Shown one piece after another: positions 17,179 through 26,748 of a stretch of 64,000 bases of DNA. Below the pieces are notes generated by a model. It was not told the origin of the DNA, ran no database searches, and saw only the letters and a program-made list of their open reading frames with translations. This stretch comes from Natrarchaeobaculum aegyptiacum (GTDB lineage: Archaea > Halobacteriota > Halobacteria > Halobacteriales > Natrialbaceae), in contig NZ_CP019893.1 of NCBI RefSeq assembly GCF_002156705.1, positions 2,232,001 to 2,296,000 of the forward strand, written 5' to 3'. The translations under genes and the position numbers were made by a program. How positions within the stretch are numbered: the first letter of the stretch is position 1; each line of letters starts with the position of its first letter.

Positions 17179-18546
17179 ATGACCGTCGACCTCGCCGTCA
17201 GGAACTGTACCGTCGTCACGCCCAGCGGTCGCGTCGCGGACGCGGGCGTGGCCGTCGACGACGGGACTATCGTCGCCGTCGGTCGCTCCGACCAGCTTCC
17301 AGAGGCCGAGCGAACGCTCGACGCAGATGGAAACGTCCTCGTCCCCGGCATCGTGGACTGTCACATCCACAATCGAGAACCGGGTCTCGAGTACAAAGAA
17401 GACTGGGAGACCGCGACGCGGGCCGCAGCTGCCGGCGGCGTGACGACCGTCGTCGGGATGCCGAACACCGACCCCGTCATCGACCGACCCGATCACCTCG
17501 AGTTGAAACTCGAGCGCGGCGAGGCCTCGGCGCACGTCGACTTCGGGAGTTACGTCGTCGTCACCTCCGAAAACGTCGACGAGATCGGCGCGCTCGACGA
17601 GGCCGGCGCACTCGGCTACAAGGTCTTCCTCGGGTCGACCGTGGGCGACGTCCCGCCGCCGAGCGACGGTGAGATCATCGAGGCGATGGAGCGCATCCAG
17701 GAGACCGGCAAGCGCCTCGGCTTCCACGAAGAAAACGGCGAGATCATCGACTACTACACCGAGCGCTTCCAGACCGAGGGCCGCAACGAGCCGATCGATC
17801 ACGCCCACTCACGCCCGGTGATCGCCGAACGCGAGGCCGTCGAGCGCATGATCACCTTCGCCGAGGAGACCGGCGCGAAGATCCACATGTTCCACGTCTC
17901 CTCGGGGTCGGCCGCCGAGGCAGTCGCCCGCGGCAAAGACCGCGGGGTCGACGTGACCGCCGAAACCTGCCCGCACTACCTCTGGTTCACCGAGGAGGTT
18001 CTCCGGGAGAAAGGCAACGTCGCGCGCGTCCAGCCGCCGATCCGCGACGCCGACGAGCACGAGCGCCTCTGGTCGGTCGGCATCGACGACGGCGCGATCG
18101 ACTGCATCGCGACCGACCACGCACCCCACACCTCCGACGAAAAGATGGTCGACGACCCATTCGGCAACACCTGGGATGCAATCTCGGGCTTCGTCGGCCT
18201 CGAGACCGAGGTCCCCGCCATGCTCACCTTCGTCGATCAGGGTCGGCTTTCCCTCGAGGAGTGGGTCTACCGCCACGCCACACGTCCGGCGCAGGTCTGG
18301 GGTCTCTACCCCCAGAAAGGGTCGCTACAGGTGGGAACGGACGCCGACTTCACGATCGTCGACCCGGACCGAGAGTGGACGCTCGAGGATGCCGACGAGC
18401 TCCACTCGAAGAGCCGCGTGACGCCGTTCGAGGGCGAGTCGTTCGTCGGCGACGCCGTTACGACGGTCGTCCGCGGCGAGATCGTCTACGACGACGGCGC
18501 AGTCGTCGGTGACTCTGGATACGGGACCGCGGTGGGACTCGAATAA
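17179..18546 (+). CDS. pyrC: Dihydroorotase
   Basis: A 455-residue amidohydrolase closing carbamoyl-aspartate to dihydroorotate in pyrimidine synthesis. The metal ligands are visible: His62 and His64 in DCHIHNREPG, carboxylated Lys148 in GYKVFLG, His183, His239 in FHVSSG, and Asp313 in ATDHAPH. The substrate-binding NREPG and MPNTDP are typical of dihydroorotases rather than hydantoinases or allantoinases, though the latter are close relatives. The start at 17179 begins MTVDLAVRNCTVV; an extension to 17104 lacks conserved sequence. PyrD for the next step lies 23 kb away, unlinked. Confidence 0.92.
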   Translation: MTVDLAVRNCTVVTPSGRVADAGVAVDDGTIVAVGRSDQLPEAERTLDADGNVLVPGIVDCHIHNREPGLEYKEDWETATRAAAAGGVTTVVGMPNTDPVIDRPDHLELKLERGEASAHVDFGSYVVVTSENVDEIGALDEAGALGYKVFLGSTVGDVPPPSDGEIIEAMERIQETGKRLGFHEENGEIIDYYTERFQTEGRNEPIDHAHSRPVIAEREAVERMITFAEETGAKIHMFHVSSGSAAEAVARGKDRGVDVTAETCPHYLWFTEEVLREKGNVARVQPPIRDADEHERLWSVGIDDGAIDCIATDHAPHTSDEKMVDDPFGNTWDAISGFVGLETEVPAMLTFVDQGRLSLEEWVYRHATRPAQVWGLYPQKGSLQVGTDADFTIVDPDREWTLEDADELHSKSRVTPFEGESFVGDAVTTVVRGEIVYDDGAVVGDSGYGTAVGLE

Positions 18547-19960
18547 CGGTCGGACGGCGACCGAAGCCGATGGCCGGTTGGGTTTTCTGTGATGCGGTGT
18601 CGATCCCCGACAGTTCATGACGCAGAGAGTACCTTCTCCTATCCAAATATATCTATACAGAAATATAAAAGCGAATCTGACGAATAACTCGAAGAGCACG
18701 CAGCCACTGAATGTCGAAACCGGTCGTCGGTCGTCACCACCTCGGGCCGATCTCGAGTCGTCGACTGACGGGAGCACGCGGTGCTGCCCTCTGTTTCGTC
18801 CGCCGACCGTACACTGGGGAGCGAGCAAGTCGCGGATTCCGACTCAGCAGTATTCCGTTGCCTACTCTGGTCTCCTGCCAGGGTTGTCACTCGAGTGTCC
18901 GCGCTTTCGTGCTCCTCTGTCAGGACTGCCAGCTGCGGTGGTCGATGCGGCGACTGCTTCGTTAGGACTGTCCCTGTCCAGGGATTGGTGTGGCGGATTG
19001 ATTATACTTCATAGGTACTATTGAGGATCCGAGACGTAAAGACGATCCTCACTCGCTGTGTCGAATCGCCCGAAAATAGGGATGCGGTGTGATCAGCGCG
19101 CGCCAGCCGTAAGATCCGTTCGTTCAGCAGACGACAGCAGTGATCCGGGCGTGTGTTTACATAGGTACGATTGTAATAGGTGGCGGCTCGAACCAGGATC
19201 GGCCTCGTTCGTCGTTGTCGATCACTGTCGTCGACCGGATCGAGACGATCGGCCACGAAATAGCTGGGATTCGATCGGTACGACCGGTGTACCGAGTAGG
19301 ACGCGGTTCACACTCCGACGATCCGTTCGTCGTCGGCGACGAGTCGTTCGGTGAGGTCGAACGATCGGCGATCGAGCAGCGTCGTGCTGAACGCGGTAGT
19401 GCTCGAATTGGCTTTCCAGTGGCATACTCCCGGCCCGAGACCACGATAGACACGCTCATACGCTCGATCGGCAGTCGGTGACGACGATTCTAGCGTCCAC
19501 GCTGGCACTGATCTCCGGCTCGATCTGTCTGGTCGCAGCTACCCAGAGTCAGTCGAGAGGTCCTCTCACGACTGGTTTGGCCACTCGAGAGGAACCGAAC
19601 GATTCGGGCGTCACGCGCTCGATGAGTTCCGTGTTACCGAACAGAATACCGGCGGGCCGGTTTCGGGGGGTGGTCGCGTTCTAATGGACGTGATAGATAG
19701 GAAGAGCGACGACTGTGGGCCTGTGGCGGGATTCGATAGTCGTTCTACGAAAACCCAGATGCGTGGGCCTCGAATGTCGCTTTCGACGTTCGACCGTATG
19801 GTCGACAGGCCGGGCTGGTGCCGTTCGAACCGGTTTCGATCCGCTCAGTGTCTCATGATAGCATATATCTATACAGTTCCCTGTCACCGAACGACCGCTC
19901 AGAGGATATGTATTCGATCCATCAATAATGTTTAAATTGTTTGATCGTATTCGGACGCCT
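18547..19960. other. 1.4-kb gene-poor region
   Basis: No frame here matches a family I recognise. G+C is lower than in neighbouring genes, with frequent TATA-like words. A word CATAGGTAC(T/G)ATTG occurs at about 19011 and 19160. GAGGATC (19023-19029) and GATCCTC (19044-19050) form a 7-bp stem. Fragments with haloarchaeal flavour appear in more than one frame on the minus strand between about 19000 and 19500, consistent with a decayed gene, but no product can be named. Confidence 0.5.
19931..19937 (+). promoter_or_regulatory. TATA box of the cupin gene
   Basis: TTTAAAT centred 27 bases upstream of the ATG at 19961, the spacing expected for a leaderless haloarchaeal transcript. This argues against the earlier in-frame ATG at 19928, which would precede the transcription start. 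Confidence 0.7.
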
Positions 19961-20509
19961 ATGGCTGAGAATCCAGTCGCCGAGAAAGACTACGGAGTGT
20001 TGCCAAAACAGCAGGCATTCAAAGTTCACGCGCCAGACGCACCCGACCTCGTCGAAGGCGTCGGAGACAATCTCAAGACGGTCCACTCGGTGATGCTGAC
20101 AAACGACATCTACGTCACCTGGACGACCGGTCAGCCGGGAGATGTGTTTCCGGTCCACTCCCACATGCCCGAGATGTACCAGATTCTCACGACGATCAAG
20201 GGCCGGTGTGTCTGGTACTACAAGGATAACGACGGCAACGAGCAGTCGATCGAGGCCGGTCCTGGCGACGTCGTCTACCTCCCTGGCGGTGCCGAAAACC
20301 GGGTCGAGGTGATCGGTGATGAAGAGCACATCCACATCGGTTCCTATCCGCGCGTCCGCGTCCCTCGTGTCGAACAGCTCACAGGAGTCGTTCCAGACGA
20401 GGTCGAGAACCCAAAAGATTTCAGGGTAGGCGTCGACTTCGACAACGTCCGCGACGAGTATCACGAGATTCACGACGACTCGTTTACCGAAGCGGACCAC
20501 GACTCGTAG
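19961..20509 (+). CDS. Cupin domain protein
   Basis: A 182-residue single-domain cupin. The metal-binding motifs read PGDVFPVHSHMPEMYQIL (His and Glu ligands) and GPGDVVYLPGGAENRVEV with a later HIHIG. Cupins of this form include dioxygenases, isomerases and small-molecule sensors; the catalytic class cannot be fixed. The start was set by the TATA box rather than by the longest frame. It sits 390 bases before the second peptide-type ABC importer and may belong to the same catabolic group, without direct proof. Confidence 0.85.
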   Translation: MAENPVAEKDYGVLPKQQAFKVHAPDAPDLVEGVGDNLKTVHSVMLTNDIYVTWTTGQPGDVFPVHSHMPEMYQILTTIKGRCVWYYKDNDGNEQSIEAGPGDVVYLPGGAENRVEVIGDEEHIHIGSYPRVRVPRVEQLTGVVPDEVENPKDFRVGVDFDNVRDEYHEIHDDSFTEADHDS

Positions 20510-20899
20510 CCGTACCGATTTATGACCACAACGAGCAGCCCACTCCCCTGAGGCACCTCGTTTTTGGCACGTCCGTCCATTCGTAGATAGCACAGCGGAT
20601 CACGACTATCGAGGCTCCACACGACGGTAGTCCGACATCTCGCTTTTGAAACTTGCAGAACAGTCGGATAACTTACGAAACGAATAAATAACACTGGGTC
20701 AATCTTCACCACATGCCATCACGTAGCACGGCGCATAGGAGTCGATCCCCTGCCGAACGAGCCCGTTCGAATTCGGGACCACTCGTGTGTGAACTGACTC
20801 TCCGTCTGATCGCACCAGTATGATCGCGATTCCGATCCACCGAAGCTGCGTTTCGGCGCGTCAGATGCGCGTGAACCAGTGCTTCTCTCACGGTGAACC
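20510..20899. other. 390-bp intergenic region upstream of the ABC operon
   Basis: No gene supported. AATAAATA at 20683-20690 is the best TATA candidate for the ABC transporter genes and would leave a leader of nearly 190 bases. The minus-strand frames here are Arg/Ser-rich shadows. Confidence 0.5.
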
Positions 20900-21907
20900 A
20901 TGTCCCTGCTTTCGATAACCGACCTGCACGTACAGTACGACGTTCCCGACGGCGTGGTCAGAGCCGTCGACGGCGTCAGCTTCGACATCGAGCCCGAGAC
21001 GATCGTCGGCGTTCTCGGTGAATCCGGCTGTGGAAAGTCGACGCTTTCGAAGTCGATCGTCAGGGCCCTGCCCGACAATGGCGCGATTCGGTCCGGTGAG
21101 ATTCGCTTCGACGGGCGGGATCTCTCGACGCTGAACGGTGAAGCGGTCCGTCAGGTCCGATGGGACCGAATCGCTTACGTCCCCCAGAGTGCGATGGGAA
21201 GTCTCGACCCCGTCTGTACGATCGAGGAACAACTGGTCGAGACGATCACCGCCCACCGGCCCGACACCTCGAGACGGGAGTGTCTCGACAGGGCGGGGGA
21301 AGTGCTCGACCTCGTCGGGATCAGTCCGTCGCGGCTCTCGAGTTACCCACACGAGTTGAGCGGCGGGATGCGACAGCGAGTCCTGCTGGCGATGTCGCTA
21401 CTGCTCGAGCCGGACCTCATCATCGCGGACGAGCCGACGACCGGTCTCGACGTGTTGATACGTGACAAGATTTTGAACGACATCGAGATGTATCGCGACG
21501 AGTTCGGCATCTCGGTATTGATGGTCTCACACGACATCGCCGACCTCGTCGAGACGTCCGACGAGATGATCGTGATGTACGGTGGCAAGATCGTCGAACA
21601 GGGGCCAGCGAAGACGCTGTTCGACGAGGCCGTCCACCCCTACACCATGGGCCTCCGCGGCTCGCTGCCCGAACTTCACGACGACCCCGAGGACCTCATC
21701 GAGATGAAGATGGAGCCACCGGACCTGCAGTCGCCGCCGGAAGGGTGTCGGTTCGTCAACAAGTGTCCGTTCGTCACCGAGGAGTGTACCGTCGATCATC
21801 CCGGTTTCGTCGAGGCAAAGCCGGGTGTCGAATCAGCGTGTTACCGCGCCACCGAGGCGTCCGCACTTCGCGAGAAAGCGACTACGGTGAGCTGGAAAGA
21901 TGACTGA
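20900..21907 (+). CDS. Peptide-type ABC transporter ATP-binding protein (DppD-like)
   Basis: A 335-residue ABC ATPase. It has Walker A GESGCGKS at about residues 39-46, signature LSGGMRQRV, Walker B LIIADEP and switch His in VSHD, then the oligopeptide-transporter C-terminal extension with CRFVNKCPF. It overlaps the next ATPase gene by 8 bases, and together they form the heterodimeric engine of an importer whose binding protein and two permeases follow. Energised uptake of peptides or similar solutes at the cytoplasmic face is the family role; substrate unknown. Confidence 0.93.
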   Translation: MSLLSITDLHVQYDVPDGVVRAVDGVSFDIEPETIVGVLGESGCGKSTLSKSIVRALPDNGAIRSGEIRFDGRDLSTLNGEAVRQVRWDRIAYVPQSAMGSLDPVCTIEEQLVETITAHRPDTSRRECLDRAGEVLDLVGISPSRLSSYPHELSGGMRQRVLLAMSLLLEPDLIIADEPTTGLDVLIRDKILNDIEMYRDEFGISVLMVSHDIADLVETSDEMIVMYGGKIVEQGPAKTLFDEAVHPYTMGLRGSLPELHDDPEDLIEMKMEPPDLQSPPEGCRFVNKCPFVTEECTVDHPGFVEAKPGVESACYRATEASALREKATTVSWKDD

Positions 21908-22937
21908 GAAGACTGTACTCGAGGTGGAGGGACTGAAGAAGTACTACGGCATGGGCTCGAGCTTCCTGGGAAAGCTCCTCGGCCGACAGGAGCACCTCAG
22001 AGCCGTCGACGATGTCGACCTGGCCGTCGAGGAGGGCGAGGTCCTCGGCATCATCGGTGAGAGCGGCTCCGGGAAGTCGACGCTCGTCGAGACCATCCTT
22101 CGACTCGAGGATCCGACCGAAGGATCGATCCGCTTTGGCGACGACGAGGTAACCGCCTACTCGGGAGGTGACCTCCGGGAGATGCGCCAGCGAGCCCAGA
22201 TCATCTTCCAGGACCCTTACGAGACGCTGAACCCGAAGCAGACGGTCTTTCAGGCGATTTCGGAGCCGTTGCGGAATTTCCACGACCTCCCGTACGAGGA
22301 ACTCGAGGAGATCGTCGCCGAGACGCTCCACGACGTTGGCTTGCGCCCACCGGAACAGTACATCCACTCCTATCCGGAGCAACTGAGCGGCGGTGAGCGC
22401 CAGCGCGTGAGCATCGCCCGCGCGGTCGTCCTCGAACCGGAACTCCTGATCGCCGACGAGCCGCTTTCGATGCTCGACGTCTCCCTGCAGTCGGGGATCA
22501 TCCGGATGCTCAACCGACTGCAAGAGCGGATCGGGTTCTCGATGCTGTACGTCTCACACAACCTCGCGGTCGTGCGACTCGTCGCCGACCGGATCGCGGT
22601 GATGTATCGCGGCAAGATCGTCGAACAGGGCCCCGCCGAGGACGTCATCGCGGATCCACAGCATCCCTACACGCGGGCACTGGTCTCGAGTATTCCGACG
22701 CTCTCGGGCGACCGGGAACGGGTCTTGCTCCCGCCCCCCGAGGACGACGCCGACGTCGCTGGCTGCCAGTTTGCACCACGCTGCCCCGATGCGACCGACC
22801 ACTGCAGGGAGGCGGTTCCGGCTCTTGAGCACGTCGACGGCAGAGACGTCGCCTGTTACCTCCATCACGACGCGGAGGAAGGGAAAAACGAGGCCAACGA
22901 GCAGATACCGAACGCGCCTGCGGTCGGTGCCGAGTAA
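21900..22937 (+). CDS. Peptide-type ABC transporter ATP-binding protein (DppF-like)
   Basis: A 345-residue ABC ATPase and partner of the preceding gene. Walker A is GESGSGKST near residue 56, the signature is LSGGERQRV, and Walker B is LLIADEP. An early insertion ([18 protein letters not shown], about 16-33) is typical of DppF-type subunits whose first strand is interrupted. The C-terminal Cys motif reads [14 protein letters not shown]. It overlaps the upstream gene by 8 bases; the binding-protein gene starts 131 bases downstream with its own promoter. Confidence 0.93.
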   Translation: MTEKTVLEVEGLKKYYGMGSSFLGKLLGRQEHLRAVDDVDLAVEEGEVLGIIGESGSGKSTLVETILRLEDPTEGSIRFGDDEVTAYSGGDLREMRQRAQIIFQDPYETLNPKQTVFQAISEPLRNFHDLPYEELEEIVAETLHDVGLRPPEQYIHSYPEQLSGGERQRVSIARAVVLEPELLIADEPLSMLDVSLQSGIIRMLNRLQERIGFSMLYVSHNLAVVRLVADRIAVMYRGKIVEQGPAEDVIADPQHPYTRALVSSIPTLSGDRERVLLPPPEDDADVAGCQFAPRCPDATDHCREAVPALEHVDGRDVACYLHHDAEEGKNEANEQIPNAPAVGAE

Positions 22938-23030
22938 TTCTGTAGTTTCTCCCACGCCAGACGATACGTTCTCGATCGTTGCGGTCACGTCGCTCGAGTG
23001 CTCACACGGCACCGACCTAACCCACAACAA

Positions 23031-23037
23031 TTATATG
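23031..23037 (+). promoter_or_regulatory. TATA box of the permuted binding-protein gene
   Basis: TTATATG lies about 35 bases before the ATG at 23069, giving a leader of only a few bases. Separate transcription would allow more binding protein than ATPase, a common arrangement for ABC importers. Confidence 0.6.
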
Positions 23038-23068
23038 TTACAATACCGATTTAGCATTCGGCGGAACT

Positions 23069-24712
23069 ATGGTAGACGATACCAGTCAATCCGATGGTGG
23101 AGTACAGACCTCACGCCGGAAATTGCTGCAAGCAGGTGGCGTGACTACTGCTGCGATCCTTGCAGGGTGTGCTGATGGGCCGGGTGCGGCCGCAGGTGAG
23201 CGCGTCGGACCGCTGACGCTCGAGGTCGGCCAGAACACGAACTTCCCGGACGTCGCCCAGGAGGTAGCGAGGCAGTGGGGCGAACTCGGCGTCGAGTTCG
23301 AGATCGAGACCGACACCTGGGGACCGTACGTCCCGCGAATTTACTCCGACAACGAGTTCGAGAACGTCGCCCACTCGCCGTGGGGATCCTCGCCGGACCG
23401 GATCGACCCGGACTTTTTCCTCTCGACGTACCGTTCGGATTCGGTCCAGAACATCCCGGGGTACGAAAACGAGGAGTACGACGAGCTCTTTCGTGAGCAA
23501 CGGGCGGCCTACGATCCCGAAGAGCGCACAGAGATCATCAGCGAGATGCAAGAAATCCTCCACGAGGACCTTCCGGAGATCACCTACCTCTGGGTGCAGG
23601 CGACGCTGCCGGTCAACTCCCGGCTCTGGGACATTACTCCGACGGAGTTCGTCGGCGCTCGGACGACCGGGTCGATGACCGTTCTGACTGCCGAACCGCT
23701 CGAGGACGAGCGGCAACTGGTCGTCGGCGGTGAACAGGAACTCGACGCGCCCAACCCGCTCGCACCGGACTCCAACGACGTCCAGTATCTCTTCAAACTG
23801 GCCTACGACACGCCGATGCGCGTCGGTCTGGACGGCGAAGTCACCGAGTGGGCCGTCGAGGACGTCGAGGAGGTCGACGAGGAGACGCTCGATCTGACGC
23901 TCCGGGAGGGAATGACCTTCCACGACGGCGAACCGGTGACGGCCGAGGACCTCGCGTTCACGTTCAACTTCCTCTCAGAGTACAATTTCCCGAGTTTCGA
24001 CGCCTACACTGCCGACATCGACGGGGCAGAGACCGAAACCGACCTCACCGTTCGCGTCGAACTCGACGGCCCCAACGTCGCGTTCGTCAACAGCGCGCTG
24101 ACGTTCATCAATCTCCTCCCCGAACACATCTGGGCGGACGTTCCGGACCAGGCCGACGAACCGGTCAACTGGAACGCAGACGTCGACGACCTGGTCGGGA
24201 GTGGTCCACTCGAGATCACCGAGTGGACCGGCACGGAACTGCAGTACGAGGCGTTCGACGATCACTTCGAACCCGTCGCCTACGACGAGTTTATCTTCGT
24301 CAACCGGGCGAGCATGGAGGCGATCCGGAGCGACTTCGAGGCCGAGAACATCCACATGACAACCTCGTCGCCACCGATCTCGGTCACCGAGGACCTCGCG
24401 GAAAACGACTACATCGAGATGTCGAACGCACCAGGGGTCCTCCAGCAGAAGTTTAGCTTCGACCTCTCGACGCCGCCGTTCGACGATAAGGCGTTCAGGC
24501 AGGCACTGTTGCTGGCCGTCGATACGGACCGTCTCTCGGACATTTTCTGGGACGGCTACACCGACATCGGCGACGGGACGCTCCTGCACCCGCGGTCGGA
24601 ACTCACGAGCGATCACCTCCCGCAGGCTGAACAGGATCTCGAAGAGGCACGAACCGTCCTCGAGGACGCAGGATACACGCTCGAAGACGGCGTGCTCTAC
24701 TACCCCGAGTGA
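23069..24712 (+). CDS. ABC solute-binding lipoprotein with circularly permuted family-5 domain
   Basis: A 547-residue Tat lipoprotein (RR at 16-17, lipobox LAGC with Cys34) of the peptide-binding SBP family 5. The domain order is swapped. Residues 44-211 are what is normally the C-terminal third: LTLEVGQNTNF, ELGVEFEIETDTWG, SSPDRIDPDFFLSTY, then GYENEEYDELFREQ and YLWVQATLPVNS. Residues 216-547 are the normal N-terminal two-thirds: RQLVVGGEQELDAPNPLAP, LREGMTFHDGEPVTAEDL, then PPFDDKAFRQALLLAVD, ending LEDAGYTLEDGVLYYPE. In ordinary members the last motif runs straight into the first block, as in the paralogue at 2272-3813. The frame is intact, nothing is duplicated or missing, and both permeases follow 24 bases on. 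So it is probably functional, importing an unknown solute. Confidence 0.88.
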   Translation: MVDDTSQSDGGVQTSRRKLLQAGGVTTAAILAGCADGPGAAAGERVGPLTLEVGQNTNFPDVAQEVARQWGELGVEFEIETDTWGPYVPRIYSDNEFENVAHSPWGSSPDRIDPDFFLSTYRSDSVQNIPGYENEEYDELFREQRAAYDPEERTEIISEMQEILHEDLPEITYLWVQATLPVNSRLWDITPTEFVGARTTGSMTVLTAEPLEDERQLVVGGEQELDAPNPLAPDSNDVQYLFKLAYDTPMRVGLDGEVTEWAVEDVEEVDEETLDLTLREGMTFHDGEPVTAEDLAFTFNFLSEYNFPSFDAYTADIDGAETETDLTVRVELDGPNVAFVNSALTFINLLPEHIWADVPDQADEPVNWNADVDDLVGSGPLEITEWTGTELQYEAFDDHFEPVAYDEFIFVNRASMEAIRSDFEAENIHMTTSSPPISVTEDLAENDYIEMSNAPGVLQQKFSFDLSTPPFDDKAFRQALLLAVDTDRLSDIFWDGYTDIGDGTLLHPRSELTSDHLPQAEQDLEEARTVLEDAGYTLEDGVLYYPE

Positions 24713-24736
24713 TCAGGAGGAACAGATCATCTAGCT

Positions 24737-25723
24737 ATGTCTAACGATTTATCCAACTTCCTCGTCCGACGGTTCGTCGGGTTCGCGGTGATGCTCTACG
24801 TCCTGTTGACGGTCATTTTCGTGCTGTTCCGGATCATGCCCGGGGATCCAACCGCGATGCTCGTCACCGGTCGGTTCACCGAGGAAGCGAGGCAAGCACA
24901 GATCGAGAACTTCGGGTTGCACCGGCCACTGCACGAGCAGTACGTGATCTTCATCTCGAACGCCCTGCAGGGCGACTTCGGGATGTCGTTTTTCTACAGA
25001 GAGCCGGTCGCAGACGTGATCTTTCCGGCGCTGATCAACACGATGCTGGTCATGGTTCCAGCGCTGACGCTCGTGATGATCTTCGCGTACGTCTGGGGCT
25101 CGTTCGTGGGCTGGAACAAGGACACGGCGATCGACCGCTGGGGGACCTACATCCCGGTGTCGATCCGAGCAATCCCACACTTCGTCATGGGACTGTTGCT
25201 GTTGATCGTGTTCTCGTACACGTTGGGCTGGTTCCCGACGGGCGGGATGACACCCATCGGTGAGAGCCAGATGAGTTACGTCGAGATGGTAACCTCACGG
25301 ACGTTCTTCCACTACGCCGCGTTACCGTTCCTGACGGCCTTGCTCCAGTACGCGGCCGACCCGATGCTGTTGATGCGCAACAACATCATCTCCGAGCGAG
25401 AGAAAGATTACATCGAACTGCACCGACTCAAGGGACTGACCGAAGACCAGATCCGAAACCACGCCGCGCGAAACAGTATGCTTCCACTATTGACCTGGCT
25501 GACCCCGATGGTCGGGATTGCATTCGGCGGACAGATCCTCATCGAGGTCGTCTTCTCGTGGCCGGGCATCGGGCGCGAACTCGTCCTCGCGGCGAACCGT
25601 CAGGACATGCCCGTCGCACAGGCAGCGTTCTTCATGATCGCCGTCGTGGTCCTCCTGACGAATCTCCTCGTTGACCTGGCCTACGGCTACTTCGATCCGC
25701 GGATAAGCTACGGGAAACAATGA
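24737..25723 (+). CDS. Peptide-type ABC transporter permease (DppB-like)
   Basis: A 328-residue inner-membrane permease. The N-terminus (FLVRRFVGFAVMLYVLLTVIFVLFRIMPGDP) is the standard DppB opening helix and loop, and the EAA coupling loop appears as HRLKGLTEDQIRNHAARNS. About six membrane segments are visible. A GGAGG at 24716-24720 lies 16 bases before the ATG, rather far for a Shine-Dalgarno site. It overlaps the next permease by 4 bases (ATGA) and forms the channel with it. Confidence 0.93.
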   Translation: MSNDLSNFLVRRFVGFAVMLYVLLTVIFVLFRIMPGDPTAMLVTGRFTEEARQAQIENFGLHRPLHEQYVIFISNALQGDFGMSFFYREPVADVIFPALINTMLVMVPALTLVMIFAYVWGSFVGWNKDTAIDRWGTYIPVSIRAIPHFVMGLLLLIVFSYTLGWFPTGGMTPIGESQMSYVEMVTSRTFFHYAALPFLTALLQYAADPMLLMRNNIISEREKDYIELHRLKGLTEDQIRNHAARNSMLPLLTWLTPMVGIAFGGQILIEVVFSWPGIGRELVLAANRQDMPVAQAAFFMIAVVVLLTNLLVDLAYGYFDPRISYGKQ

Positions 25724-26622
25724 TCAGTGAACGACACGTTACGAAACTCACCAACGTCCGTCGATCGGTCTCGACGTTCGTCGCGCCGGTCTTCCAGGAT
25801 CGCTGGGGAAAGATCGCCTTCGCCGTCATCGCGATCTACGCGGTAATCGGCCTCGTCGGCCCGTACCTCCCCATCGCACCGCCGCTCGAGCCGTTGATGC
25901 ACCCCGACGGCGGCTACGCACAACTCGATTCGCCGAGCTGGGCGTTCCCGCTGGGGACGACCTACGTCGGTTACAGCGTCCTGAGTCAGACGATTTACGC
26001 GTTCCGAACGTCGCTGTTCGTCGGCGTGCTCGCGGCCGTGCTGGTGCTCACCGTCGGCGTGAACATCGGCCTCATTTCGGGCTACTACGGCGGGAAAGTC
26101 GACAGCGCGCTCATGGGGCTGACCGACCTCGCCTACGGCCTGCCGTTCTACCCGTTCGCGATCATCCTCGTCGCCATCTTCGGCTCGAGCACGCTCACTA
26201 TCGCGCTCGTGATCGCACTCGTCTTCTGGCGATCGATCGCGCGGATCACTCGCTCGGAGACGCTCACACTCAAAGAGCGCGAGTTCATCAAGAGCTCGAA
26301 AGCCGTCGGCACGTCGAACCTCAGGATCATGTACTACCACATCTTGCCGAACCTGCTGCCGCTGATCCTGATCTACTTCGTCTTCGCCGTCACGTGGGGC
26401 ATCCTGCTCGAGGCCAGCCTGAGTTTCATCGGCCTCGGTGACCCCAATACGGTCAGCTGGGGCCTGATGCTTCACGAAGCGTTCGAGGCCGGTGAACTCG
26501 CGAACGCCTGGTGGTGGGTGCTCCCACCGAGCTTCTGTCTCTGGCTGTTCATCTGGAGCCTCTACGTGGTCGCCCGCAAGCTCGAGGACAACGCGACGGT
26601 CTCGGCAAAAGGCGGCGCGTAG
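25720..26622 (+). CDS. Peptide-type ABC transporter permease (DppC-like)
   Basis: A 300-residue permease with the DppC features: cytoplasmic N-terminus, first membrane helix at about 29-47, a long external loop with FPLGTTYVGYSVLSQTIY, and the EAA loop KSSKAVGTSNLRIMYYHILP. A C-terminal WWWVLPPSFCLWLFI helix ends the protein. Start and upstream stop overlap as ATGA. It completes the importer encoded from 20900. The transcript runs towards the convergent epimerase gene; a T-rich CGTTTTTCTTC just beyond the stop may serve as a terminator. Confidence 0.93.
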   Translation: MISERHVTKLTNVRRSVSTFVAPVFQDRWGKIAFAVIAIYAVIGLVGPYLPIAPPLEPLMHPDGGYAQLDSPSWAFPLGTTYVGYSVLSQTIYAFRTSLFVGVLAAVLVLTVGVNIGLISGYYGGKVDSALMGLTDLAYGLPFYPFAIILVAIFGSSTLTIALVIALVFWRSIARITRSETLTLKEREFIKSSKAVGTSNLRIMYYHILPNLLPLILIYFVFAVTWGILLEASLSFIGLGDPNTVSWGLMLHEAFEAGELANAWWWVLPPSFCLWLFIWSLYVVARKLEDNATVSAKGGA

Positions 26623-26748
26623 GCAATTCACTTCGACCGACGCGTTTTTCTTCGGTTCCGATCAGCGAGGGCGGCCAAAAACAGCAGCCGGCGACCTGCA
26701 CCCCCTTCCCAGCCGACCGCCGCGGTCACCTGATCGACGCCGCGACGA

